DNA of 64,000 nt, taken from assembly GCA_963978895.1 (NCBI GenBank), contig OZ022241.1:4521467-4585466 (forward strand), in the 5' to 3' direction. The DNA comes from Erpobdella octoculata (lineage: Eukaryota; Annelida; Clitellata; Hirudinida; Erpobdellidae). The translations under genes and the position numbers were made by a program. This document shows positions 49,571-63,745 of the stretch, one piece after another (the stretch's first letter is position 1; each line of letters opens with the position of its first letter). The notes beneath the pieces were generated by a model. The model searched no databases. It saw only the letters and a program-made list of their open reading frames with translations, and was not told the DNA's origin.

Positions 49571-50882
49571 GTCGAAAAAGTTTTTTCTCACCTTTGGATA
49601 AGACAAAATTAAATTGAGAATTTCAAGTTTATTCATTCACCATAAATTTCATTCTCTAGTTATTCTGCAATTCGAAAGAAAATAGTAAAAATACACATAA
49701 TTTGATAAAAGATTTTAAATTTCAAAAAAATATAGTTTATTTTCATTCATAGAAAAACATACGCAAAGCAAATGCACCACAGAAGAGCATATAGAATGTC
49801 AGATTTGAATTTATGAGTCTCAGAGAACAAAAAAAGGTTCAATAATCACGACAACAAAATGTAGTCGTATGACGAGATAATAACTCATTCTCAAACCTTG
49901 AAATATCAGACTTAAAAAATTTAACTCAACCAAGATTTACATAAAATAGCTTCCAAACAATCATTTATAACAAACAAACCTCAACGATAGTAAAAATTAT
50001 TATTTAATAAAAGAAATTAACTCTATTGAGAAGTCAAGTTTAGGAAATAACAGTCCTCGGACACAAACTAAGGATTTCTCTTGAAAAGTAAGTCAACAGG
50101 TGGTATGAAAACCTCTTGGTTACATTTTTTCTAAGTAAGTTCAAAACTCATTGAAAATTTTTTAAGGCTGCTGAAAAGACAGTAAGAACTGGAATAATAG
50201 AACCTACAACTGCAATTTAATATTAAAACAAAACCTCAAAAATATTTGCAGAGGTCAATTGAACGGCTATCAATATCAGAATTACTTTCTTATATTTACA
50301 ATAAGAGCATAACATGAGGTGCAAAACAACCCAAATTAAAAGATATATTCAAAATTCGATAAAATTAAAAAAAAACTTAGAATTGATATAGATTTGTATG
50401 TCGATGATAATTAAAAACAACAATGTACAAGACAGGAGAATAATCATGGCGTGCTAAAAACAAATTGGAAAAAGAAAGGACAAATAGCTAAACTTTGAGC
50501 ACGAGGAATGGACAAGTGTGGTAAATAATGGTAAACAACTCTCGTTGAGGTCTTTATTTGAGGAATAAACTGGAGAATCGTTTACTGATCGGTTTTGTTC
50601 CTCTGCGGGTCACTTCCTCTGTGTAATAAAAAATAAATAAATAAAATTATTGGTAGAAATAATTGGTAAAATCATTGCAGAGCCACGCTAATAATGACAA
50701 CTTATATTTTAAGCCAAATTAACGGAGCAGCAAAGAGACTTGTCTTTGACATAAAGATTGGCTTACTTGAATGCATATCATAATCATTTAGCAATGAAAA
50801 AACAAAAGATTGATATTAATAAATCATAAGATCAATTCACTAAGTAAATATAATTGACCAAAATTTAAAAAAAAACTTAAAT
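49571..50882. other. Region downstream of ADAP, probable 3' UTR
   Basis: AT-rich and without a coding signal. A minus-strand AATAAA (plus TTTATT near 50549) could end the ADAP transcript. Confidence 0.4.
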
Positions 50883-53800
50883 CTAAAACTGACTTTGCTC
50901 AAACGGCAGCAAGGGCTCCCCTATCACGGAAGCCACGGCATCGACCCACTCTTTTCTGGCCTGCTCAGAAGTGGCCATAAAAGTAAAGGTCCTCTGGGGT
51001 GTTCCGATCGAAAAGACAAACCCCTTTTCTCCCGTATTGCTGTCCCACTGAGAGTCGTACACTTCCTCTGTGTCCGGGACTTTGACCCAGTACTGACCGA
51101 TTTCGGTAGATCCTATGATGACTTCACCTTTCGGAAATGGGTCCTGGAAAGCCATTTCAGTGATGTTGGTAACGATAGTCCTGGGGCTGGAAATAATACA
51201 AATAATAATAACGATAACTTACCAGGCTATCAAGGAAGTAGAGCATTTTTCGGTTGAGTAGAGTGACCCATCGACTGTGAAATTTGTCATTCCTTTTTGG
51301 ACCGCACTTGAACAGCCAGCCCTCTTTTACAATTCGTGGCCACAAGCCCCGACATAGCTGAGTGAAAATTTGTTGGAAAATAATAAATACAAATAAAAAT
51401 AAATAATAATAATTAAAAATTTTAAGACAATAATAAGAATCTAAAATAAATAAAGAAAAACAGAATAAAATTAAATAATAGTGAATATATTCTAAAAGAA
51501 AATAGATAACATTTGTATTTTTGTGTTGACAAATTCCATCCAAAAAACGTAATCGGTAGATAGCAATCAATACAAAACTAAATTTTTAAAAACCTAGAAT
51601 GAATATTGAAAGAGAGAAAGATTGATGAATACTAATAACATATCATCTCACCTCTCCAACTGGAGAACAAGGAAAAGCAATCTGCAACCACTGAAGTTTA
51701 GCAGCATAGATGGATGTATACCAGCTCACTAATTCCTATAAAATAATTCCCAACACATATCTTATATGTGTGATGTTTATAAAAACAATGATTCAAAAAG
51801 CAATATTAAAACCTAAAGAAGTTTACTAATATTCTTTCCAATAATCTTGCTCTGCAATTCAGGCTGATATAATAAAGCCACACGGCAAACTCTGATGTAT
51901 TATTAAAGAAAAAACTTAACATATTTGTAACAGGGACATTGGACATTCAAGTAAAACTAAGTTCAGATGATCTTATGAGTGGAAAGTCAACAATTAGAGC
52001 TTGCTCGAGTGAGAAAATCTATCCATAGATGAGTTTGAAAGAAATAAATGTTGTGAACATACATGGATACAATTTTCTTCAAAAAAAAATTGTTATATTT
52101 ATATATAACACTATATTTTGATTTTAAAAAATGTCTGCATTTTGACAGAATATTTGTTTCCAATGTTGATAATGATTTAATTAATTTTATTCAATGCTTT
52201 GAAATTATTAAACTCATCAATAAAGGTTGAAACCATGCAAAAATTTAAATTCGGTTAAAACGAGTGAATCACAAACCAAAGTTTTTAAAAACACAATTTT
52301 ATATAATCGATTGTGTAGGCCACATTCTGTTACATAAACAACGAGTATATTAGAATGGACAATAAATAGTTTGAAGAAAATATCACAAATATTTACTTAA
52401 TTAAATTTTGTCCAATCGATCCGAAAATTTGATAGAATGCATTGTTAATTAGTTCGGAGGTATGTTTAAATTTTTAAGTCTCTAGCTCATCCGGAAGTTA
52501 GCTTAAAATCGATTGCAAATTTTGACTAAAGATCGACAGACAGAGAAGTCAATTTAAGTAAAAGTGTGTAAAAATGTTATGAAGATTTGCAATTTTTATT
52601 AATGTTTTTTTTAACTTCCTTGTACGAAATTGTACATTGTACGTAATTATGCATATAATTAATATTTATTACAAAAAAGAGTACAAAATAATAAAGAACA
52701 TGATAAACACAGGTGTTCTGATAATTGAATTCTATTTGTTTAATTTTTTAACAAATTTAAAACTTTACAAGAAGACTTTTAGGAAGAAAACAAACTGAGT
52801 ATTAAGAGAATTGATCTTGAAAATAGTAACAAAGTTGGAGTTGAAGAATACACTACTAAAGAGATAGCGGTGATAATGCAGTCAGTGAAAATACTGCCCA
52901 TGCCTTTGATTTTAACCTTTGATTTTTTTTAAACTATGGCGCATTTAACAACACATTATTTGTAATATTACTATTATTAATAGTATATATTACATAACAT
53001 GAAATGATAAAAGTGATGATACCTAATTAATCATTTTGTATAAACATAAAGTGAGAAATGTCTGGAATTCTGAAACTACCTCCTGTGTCTCCGCATAGAC
53101 GAACAGTGACCTGGTCAGTCCTTTGTATTCGAACATGATCTGAAATAAATAAACAAGTTTTGTAATCACTAATAAAAAATGCAATTTCAATAATTTGTAA
53201 CTAAGTTTGACTAATTTACAATATGGTTTAATTTTTTATATTGTAATTGCTGTTTTAATAATTTGTAGCATAGCTTAAATTTAATTTGATAGTAATTAAT
53301 ATCTTTGTTACTAACTGAAAGACCCATCAATAAAATTTTTTTGAATGTTTGTATCTATTTTTAGCCATTTTAGATTGGCACCATAGGCAACTCTTCTCAT
53401 GTAACAAAAGTGGGCCTCACAGTAATGGCCATTCTGGACCCATAAAAGCAAATAATCCATAAAGAAGTGCTCGACTACTTGTAATAGATTAAAGGTTTTA
53501 TTATTTTACAACATTCTCAAGCTCTGATGAGAATCATTAAAAAAAAGACAATTCATGTCTCACATCAGAGATTATGAATTAATTTTATTTTAAAAAATAC
53601 ATAAAATATAAAAAAATAAAAATAATTGAATAAACAAAAATGAAAAAACCTGCATGCCATTCGGGTTTCCGACCTTTTCAGGAACGACAAAAGCATCGAT
53701 CGAGTCGAGATTCAACTCCGCCTTTGGCGTGGAATTCAACTGTAAAGCGAGAGGTGAGTTGGTTATCAATTGTTTACTTTTAAACATCATTTTCTGATGA

Positions 53801-56203
53801 CAAAATTTTAAATTTTAATCTATGCCTAATCGATGAAGAATTAATAAACTGAAAATAAGATGCAAATAAATTATAATATTATAACAAACACTATTTATCA
53901 AATAAAATAATGATATTGACACTGCAAAAATACTCAATTATCTCGATACAAATTTATAGCAATACAGTTACAAATTTATAGCAATAAAGATACAAATTTA
54001 TAGCAATAAAGATACAAATTTATAGCAATAAAGATACAAATTTATAGTAATACAGATACAAAATTTAAAGCAATGCAGATAAAAATTTATAGAAATACAG
54101 TAAACCTTTGATTAAGTAAAATTTTATTCAAATATACCCAACTGAAATTCCAAACCCACATTTACAAAATCTTCCAAAGTAATTGCAAATCCCTCTTACA
54201 ATATTCCCTATAGTTTAATTCCAAAATCACCTATTAAAATATGCCGGACTTTAATTCCAAAATCACCTATTAAAATATGCCGGACTTTAATTCCAAAACA
54301 CCCTCCTAATATCCCCCCCCCTGTTCATTCAATTCATTCAACCCACTCACTCCTTCTTTGACGTAATACTTCAGAGTCTTTGTCTGTTTACAGAGAACAA
54401 ACTTCCTCATCTTGAACTGCTTGCTATCTTTACCCCTCTTCCAGAGGATTCCCTCCTTGGTACGTGCCATGTAGGACGGCTCCGGAGAGTTCTCCACAAA
54501 CTCCTTTCGTTCGTATTTGGCTCGTATCCACTGCTCCATGAAAACGCTGAAATAGGAAGAGTTGGTGTTAAAAATGAAAGTTGTCATAAATATTTATGCA
54601 GAAGAAAGTGAAAGAGATTAAATATAATTTTCGATAATTGGAACATAATAAGTGTTGGATTAAAAAGACTGATTAGATGTTGATGGTGCTGTATTCATTC
54701 AATCAATCAATCATGTTCTATAGTCATTCAATCAATCAATCAATCATGTTCTGTAGCCATTCAATGAATCAATGAATCAATCATGTTCTATAGTCATTCA
54801 ATCAATCAATCAATCATGTTCTGTAGTCAATCAATCATACAATCAATCAATCAATCAATCAATCATGTTCTGTAGTCATTCAATGAATCAATGAATCAAT
54901 CATGTTCTGTAGTCAATCAATCAATCAATGAATCAACCATGTTCTGTAGCCATTCAATCAATCAATCAATCATGTTCTGTAGTCAATCAATCAATCAATG
55001 AATCAACCATGTTCTGTAGCCATTCAATCAATCAATCAATCAATCATGTTCTGTACTCATTCAATGAGTCAATCATAAAAATTTCTATATTATTCATTCT
55101 AAATCACAGATGACTAACACTGGTTCATTATATGTAGGTCTCCTGTAGCAAGGTGGTAGTCGCCTCTCAAAAAATCCATTGTTCATATTGTTCCCTATAT
55201 CTCTTAAAGTCTTAAAGTAAGAAAATACAACAGGGATTTTAAATTTCAATAGCAACAAAACGTAATGAAGCAACAATTTTCAAACATACAAACTGAATTC
55301 ATTCAACAATATAATAAAATATTTATAAAACATTCAATAAAAGTGAATCGTGCTGATCTATAGCATGACTCATTAAATGATCTTACTCATTGATAATAAG
55401 CAAAAATAGAAATTTCAACAACGTTCATTAAAGTTTCTAGAATTGAAAACCAATCCATTTCATATTATCAGAAACCAACCCATCTCATCCAATTAGAAAC
55501 TAATTAATCTCATCCAATCAGAAATCAATTAATCTCATCCAATTAGAAACTAATCAATCTCATCCAATCAGAAATCAATTAATCTCATCCAATCAGAAAT
55601 CAATCAATCTCATCCAGACATAATTTTTTTTAATTACTTTTAGGTCCTCAGCTGTGTATTCCTGTGATATAATCGGCAAAATTCTATTGAGTTTAAGATT
55701 TCTGTGGAATTCTGCACATGATTTGCATAGGAAGACACCCAAATAGCTATTCGTGTGTGAAAGCTCTGTTGATCCACAAAAATTAGATAATCAACCATGA
55801 ATAATGTATTTATTCAAATGCATTTTTATTCTGCTACCTAAATAGTAAAACTAAAAAACAACTAGAGTACTATAGACTAAGCAAATCATTTTAAATATCT
55901 GACAGCTGTCTTCCAAAGGAGCAAGCTAAGAAACTTGGACTAGGTCGACTAGGAAGTTACAATCACTAAGTTTTAAATCATTGATTTAAAAGAAATAAAA
56001 ATATCTTTTAATTGATAAAGTTCTCAACCAAAATTATTTTAACTGGATATTAAAAAATGGTATTTACCATTGCTGGAACAATCGGCACAGCGATCGTTTC
56101 CAGGCTTCGAGAGGAGTTGGCAAATCTCGCCGAGATTGTCTTCACAAAAACCCGAACTAGTGTAACCACGTTTATCTATCCCATTTTTCTCAGGTGTCTC
56201 CAT
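50883..56203 (-). CDS. ADAP1: ArfGAP with dual PH domains (ADAP / centaurin-alpha)
   Basis: Nine exons, 393 residues: 56203-56068, 55765-55638, 55210-55119, 54546-54351, 53739-53650, 53139-53080, 51735-51652, 51357-51223 and 51143-50883. ADAP proteins bind PI(3,4,5)P3 and stimulate GTP hydrolysis on Arf6 at the plasma membrane. The ArfGAP zinc finger is exact: C39, C42, C59 and C62 (CX2CX16CX2C), with R67 four residues on. The usual Trp-Ala-Ser before the Leu-Gly is replaced by HTNSYLG. Then EQWIRAKYERKEF leads into PH1 (KEGILWKRGKDSKQFKMRKF, about 148-247). PH2 (about 270-375) starts at VKEGWLFKCGPK and includes YFLDSLDPFPKGEVIIGS, close to human. All phases agree. ADAP1 against ADAP2 cannot be decided; the single invertebrate gene is ancestral to both. 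It is head-to-head with the P450 (692 bp between start codons). Confidence 0.94.
53930..54110. repeat. 22-bp minisatellite in an ADAP intron
   Basis: About six copies of AAATTTATAGCAATAAAGATAC with small changes. Confidence 0.85.
54215..54300. repeat. 35-bp tandem duplication in an ADAP intron
   Basis: CCAAAATCACCTATTAAAAT and TATGCCGGACTTTAATTCC occur twice plus a partial copy, just downstream of the exon ending at 54351. Confidence 0.8.
54680..55080. repeat. (CAATCAATCATGTTCTGTAGTCATT)-type minisatellite in an ADAP intron
   Basis: About ten units mixing ATCA tetranucleotides with CATGTTCTGTAG(T/C)CATTC. Unit length varies because the ATCA run varies. Confidence 0.92.
55445..55615. repeat. 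25-bp minisatellite in an ADAP intron
   Basis: About seven units of CATCCAATCAGAAATCAATT plus AATCT, alternating with an ATTAGAAACTAAT variant. Confidence 0.9.
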
Positions 56204-56895
56204 TGCGATTTATTAAACAAAACAAGCAACTCCAATCAAGGTAGTAAAAAACTAAACATTGCAACGATCACAAACATTACACATTATAAAAATAAAATTA
56301 GCTTTTAAATTTTAAATTATGTTTTTTAATTGCATTTAACATTTCAATAATTTAATTAAGATAAAATTATAGCGTTGTCTACCTTGTCAAATCAAAGCTA
56401 AATCAAACTTCTATGTTCGGAAAATTAAACTTTTTCTATATTTTTTCGTATTTACAACTATTTACAGATATTCTACATTAATCTGTGTTCCTGGTGCATA
56501 TAAAATATATTATTTAGTTCAAAATTAAAAATATTTTCTGCTGCCTTTTGTTAAAAGTTTGAAGTATAAAACCAATAAGTAAGCTGATAAGATTACGATT
56601 AGTGATTAGTAGATTAACTAATTAATAATTAACGTAACGGACTAACCAAAAGTAGCAGAAAGTATTTTTAATTTTGAAGTAAATAATATATTTTTTTTTG
56701 AAGTTCAAGGTTTCAAACTGTTCACTGTGTTCACACAGCAACTGAGCTGGAAACTGGAGTCAGCTGTCTTCTCTTCACTCTTCTTCTCTCCATGTTACTT
56801 TGTACTAACTAACTAACTGCTAATAACTAAGTAACTTAACGAGGGCTTGCTAATACTTTCTACCTATATTAAAGTTCCTGTCAGTATTACTCAAC
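56204..56895. promoter_or_regulatory. Head-to-head region between ADAP (-) and the P450 (+)
   Basis: 692 bp between divergent start codons, AT-rich with runs of T. The part nearest the P450 (56740-56790) is less AT-rich. No clear TATA box on either strand; the motifs that drive the two genes are not evident. Confidence 0.4.
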
Positions 56896-59800
56896 ATGCT
56901 TGAAAAATTGAGGCATGAGTGGCTTCCGAAATGGATAATCATGGGCATTACTGCAATTATATGTTATTACAAGTAAATGTGTATTAAAACTTTATTACAA
57001 TTTTGTAAACAGACACAAACTTGAAGTACTAACTAATCTTTGTTTTGCTATTTATTATTTAAATAGTATAATTTAAATTTAAGGTATTCTACAAAAACGT
57101 TTGGAACATTCAAAAAACTTGGAGTAAAAGGGCCAAAACCCTATCCTGTCTTTGGAAATTTGATGCAACTTTATTCAAAAGTTGTTTCTCATTTAGTATT
57201 TTTTTTTTATAAATGTTCATCTTTTCATTTAATTTTGTTAAATTTCATACATTTAATAATAATAATATTGGTATATTCATTCATTTTGTGTATTCAGATT
57301 TTATTTGTTTTCTTTTATTGAAAAATATTTTTGAATGTTCATTTCATGAAGGGTGGTCCAGGTTATTCAATGGAATTGAAACAGAAATATGGTTCTGTTG
57401 TTGGGTTGGTTTAATTTCTAGATTTTTTGCATAGTTTTAATTGGCTTCACTTGTCTGTTGTCCATTTAGGTGGAATTTTATAATCAATTTTTAACCAGCT
57501 TGTTTATTAGGTCTGAAACTTTCAGCATAAACATTAAATGGATGACAGCTCATTTAATAATTAAAATAGTTTTGTTGTGGGAAAAAAAATGTTTTCTAAA
57601 AAAATTACTTGTTTTTCAATATTATTTGATTAGGGGTTGTAGTTTTGTTTAGATTTTGAAGCAAGTTAAAAACGATGTGTTATTTAGTAATATAATATAT
57701 TTTACAGAATATATTTTAAGAATAATTTTCAAACAAATTTTGCAGGATGTTCTTTCTACAATTGCCCATTCTCCACATTTATGATATCGATATGTTGAAA
57801 CAAATTTTAATCAAGGACTTCCATCTCTTCACCGATCACTATGTAACCAATATTCTCTATATTTTATTGAAGTCATTTTGTTTTCAATTAGGTTGTTCAA
57901 AATATATATATGCTTCTATAGTTCTGATTATTTTTGGCGGATCAGCTGCCCCCAACTATGGATCCACCGATAGACAAGATGGCATTTTTTCTTAAAGGTG
58001 ATCACTGGAAACATGTCAGAAGCATTTTATCTCCGACTTTTAGCAGTGGAAAACTTAGAAAAGTTAGGTGCAATTGTTCTTTAATCTTTTATAAACGTTT
58101 AGATTTTATTTTGGTCATCAAAACCTCTGAAATAATGAAATTATTAAATAATTAGCTTTGGAAAATTGTTTACGTTTTATCTAACAAGTTAATTGGCAAG
58201 TCTTTGATTTAAAAAAGGAATTAGTAGCTTGTTTCATTTTTGTTTATTAATTAAATAAAATTTAATACTTTTTCAGATGTCATCACAGTTGAATCAGTGC
58301 GGGGAGACTTTCTGTGAAAATCTTAGAAAGAAATCGGAGACCGGAGAAGTTTTTGACTTTTATCCGTTTGTTTTATTTTTTATTCATATTGCTACAAGAA
58401 ATTTTTATAAATATATATATATATATATATTATAATAAGTGTGACTACAGTTAGGATAATATTCAATTTAATAAAACAATGGAATAAAAAATCTTACAAT
58501 AATAAAAAATAAATGGCTCATCTGTTAAACAACCAATAGTAATGGTGCAGCCAGGAGTTTGGGGTTAGAACTCCCACCAAACTTTTTTAAATGTTGATAA
58601 ATAACTTTGAAATAAATCGTGTTAATAGAATTACCACTCTAATATGAGTAAAAATATTTAGAAAGGTGGGATAATTTAAGAAGTTAGCTGGAAATTACAT
58701 ATATAGAGGTTTGAAAGAAAAGTTTGCTGCTTGAAAACTAGTATATTAGAAAATTTATTTTAGGATTAGACTCTTCTGTATATTTTCGTAAAATTTCACA
58801 CGCTAACAATGTAGTTTATCTTAAATAGAAGTCTGACAAGCACTCCTTTCCCTGAAAGATCCTGGGTGCGCCACTCATCAGCAGTATTTATTTGTTTATT
58901 AGCTCGATAAAATATATATATGCAATAAAAATAGAAAACCATATTTCTATGTATCTATCTTATAATTGATTGTGATTTTTTACTTTAATTTCCAGTTTGT
59001 GCGGAGCTTTTGTGATCGACGCAACTGCGAAAACAGCATTCGGGCTCGAGATAAACTCTCACGACGACCCTGAAAATTTGTTTGTTAAAAACGCAACTGG
59101 GTTTTTCCATCTCAAACCAACACTGCCTTCGATTCTATGCAGTCAGTTGTTCTTATCTACTTGGATAAGAATAATTATGTTATTCTACTTAGATAAGAAT
59201 AGTTATGTTATTCTACTTAGATAAGAATAGTAATGTTATTCTACTTAGATAAGAATAATTATGTTATTCTACTTAGATAAGAATAGTTATGTTATTCTAC
59301 TTAGATAAGAATAGTTATGTTATTCTACTTAGATAAGAATAGTTATGTTATTCTACTTAGATAAGAATAGTTATGTCATTCTATTTAGATAAGAATAATT
59401 ATGTTATTCTACTTGATGTAACAGAAAATTTGTTTTTGTTTACATAACAGTGTTCTTCCCGTTCTTGTTCAAGCCGCTTAAATTTCTTGGTGCAAAATTC
59501 ATGGACAGGAGCCTCAACAGTTTTTTTGTCGATGCCATTCAGAAAGCAATTGATGAAAGAAAGAAGACATCTGTACAAACATTTTTTGAATATTTGCTAA
59601 TTATTTTAAATTAATATTAAATTATTAATTTTAAATTCCAGAATAATTTTGTCATCATTTATTACATAAGAGACATTTTTCCTAAAACCTCCTTTAATTC
59701 AAAAAGTTTTTCTTTAAATATCTCAGGGTCACATGGATTTTCTGCAAATCATGCTTAATGCCCATCTAGAAGATCATAAAATTGAAGATAAAGAGCAAGA

Positions 59801-61745
59801 GGATTCTAATAATCCAAATGTTACCAATATTACTAGAGGTTGATTTTTTATAAACTACTGTTAATATGACATGCATCAATGCTTTTTTTACTTGAATGGT
59901 ACAATATTAATGCAAATGCAACAAAAATATTTTTGAAAAAAAATATTTTATTGGTTTTTGAGATAATTTCTTGTTGAACTAGGACTTACAAATGAAGAAG
60001 TGTTGGGCCAGGGATTTGTGTTCTTTTTGGGTGGATTTGAAACTACCGTAACGACACTTGCATTCTTTGGTTATTGCATGGCCACAAACCCTGAAGTTCA
60101 AGAAACACTTAGGAGAGAAATTGTTGAACATTTTGAAGAAAATGTGCGTTTGAAAAAATATTTTCTGTTTTTATAAACTAAAAAGCTAAATAAAATAGTA
60201 AAAACACCCATATTAGATTATAAAATGTAATCATTGGATAGCTCAATAATTTTTAAATGTTGGTATATAAGCATATTAACATTTTTTAGATACAAATCAT
60301 TAATTTGTTACAGGAAGACCCAACATATGATTCTGTAAAGAACTTGGTCTACTTAGATATGTGCATCTCTGAAACTTTAAGAATGTACCCGCCTGGAGCT
60401 GTGTACGGATTTTCTTTCTTTGTTTCATTCTTAAGTAACCTTGTTGTGCACTCTCATTAACCATTACTTATAGGTTTTGTTATTATAGTCTATTTTTTGT
60501 TGTGCCACGTTATAATAAATTCTGTTAAAATAATGGATTTTCAAGAATAGAGCATCTCTGAAAAAGTCAACAGCAAGTATGATTATGTTTGATTGGATAA
60601 CTTATTTTTGATAACAGAACTGACAGAGTGGCTATTGAGGATGTGACAATAAATGGTCTGTTTATTCCAAAAGGAATGGTTATTGGCATTCCTATTTATG
60701 CTCTTCATCATGATCCTGAATACTGGAAAGAACCAGAAGAATTCAACCCTGATAGGTTGGACTGTCTGTGAGATTATTATAGTCGTTATTATTTAAGAGA
60801 CATTATATATTAAATTTAGATTTTCACCTTCAAACCGGTCAAAAATCGATCCATTCCACTACATGCCGTTCGGAGCCGGTCCGAGGATTTGTGTCGGAAT
60901 GAGATTTGCTCTCATGGAGATCAAAATTTTGATTGTAAAAATGTTGAAAAGATTCGAATTTCAAGTTTGCAAGGAAACCGAGGTAAGGAGTGTGTTAATT
61001 CTTTTTCAAAGGTTTCTATTACACGTGTGTTAAAATCAATTTTTGGTCGATGAATGTCTGTATAAGCCTGGCAAAAAAAAACAGAAGTAGGAGCTGTCAA
61101 TGGAGTGTGAAATTTTAACAAATGTAATTATTATATAAAAAAAAAAGTAAACTTGTTGCTTGTGAAAAATTATAAGAGGAAGTTCTTGAGTTTGATCACT
61201 TTGTAAAGACTTTGTAAATGTGAAAAGATGAGAATAGTTAGATAGAATAGAGAGGTGGGTGGTCTTAATGGCTTAACATACATATATGTAAGCATATTTT
61301 AAAATGTAGTATGTATTATTTATTTATTTATTTGTTTATTTGTTTATTTGTCAACATATCTGCATATTTTAATAGAGAAAATTATAGAAAACCATCAACT
61401 GTTAAAAAAAGCAGAAGAAATCACATCGATTAAAGTAGCAGGAAAATGATGCTCTAAACAATGCAGCTAACTTGAGCTTACTGAAAACTCAATCATAAAT
61501 ATGAATAGAACATTTTCAACCACTCGCGTAGCAGTGTTTGATCTGCAGCCTGTTGTCTAGTTTTACATTAAGCTGGTATGTTAAAGCTTGAGTTCACGAT
61601 TAATCTAGTATTTAAGTTTAAGTTAAGGCTAGTTATTGAATTAAGCTGTATAGAGAAACTGGTAAGTAATGGTCAGTATTCAATAAAACTGTAGTTGAAT
61701 TTAAATTTTATTGGTCTTGCTTGAGTAAATACATTTATAGGTGCC

Positions 61746-61782
<37 letters not shown>

Positions 61783-61954
61783 TGTAGTTAATTACTTTTC
61801 TTCAATAGCAAATATTGTTTTTAAATATTTACTTAGTAAGCCACACCCACTAATATTCTTTTTGTTTTTTTAGGTGCCACTGATTCTTGATTCAATGTCA
61901 ATGAGAAGTAAAAATGGCATCAAATTGAAAGTTCTAGAGAAAAAACTCGGATAA
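56896..61954 (+). CDS. Cytochrome P450, CYP3 clan
   Basis: Fourteen exons, 513 residues: 56896-56972, 57084-57180, 57352-57404, 57746-57842, 57946-58062, 58277-58365, 58996-59141, 59451-59572, 59727-59838, 59983-60143, 60314-60402, 60618-60755, 60820-60982 and 61874-61954. A microsomal haem monooxygenase using P450 reductase electrons. An N-terminal membrane anchor ([13 protein letters not shown]) is followed by [16 protein letters not shown]. Other motifs: the helix C region [20 protein letters not shown]-helix GGFETT (320-325) with the oxygen-binding Glu-Thr; ETLR (377-380); NPDRF; and the haem loop [10 protein letters not shown] with ligand C457. CYP3A-like features ([33 protein letters not shown]) place it in clan 3, with xenobiotic or lipid oxidation likely; the substrate is unknown. 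All splice junctions keep phase. The weakest are 57946 (short pyrimidine tract) and the GTTGTT donor at 57181. It is followed by BCS1L on the same strand. Confidence 0.95.
58541..58877. mobile_element. Candidate miniature inverted-repeat element in P450 intron 6
   Basis: The left end ATGGTGCAGCCAGGAGTTTGG and the inverse of the right end, GTGGCGCACCCAGGATCTTTC, are imperfect inverted repeats of the common animal GTGGCGCACCCAGGA type. No target duplication is convincing. Confidence 0.5.
59142..59415. repeat. 28-bp minisatellite in P450 intron 7
   Basis: About nine copies of a 28-bp unit beginning TTCTACTTAGATAAGAATAG start within 15 bp of the exon 7 donor and fill nearly the whole 309-bp intron. 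Confidence 0.95.
61748..61778. repeat. (CT)n microsatellite
   Basis: About 15 CT units in the last P450 intron, 95 bp upstream of the final exon. Confidence 0.9.
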
Positions 61955-63745
<1,791 letters not shown>

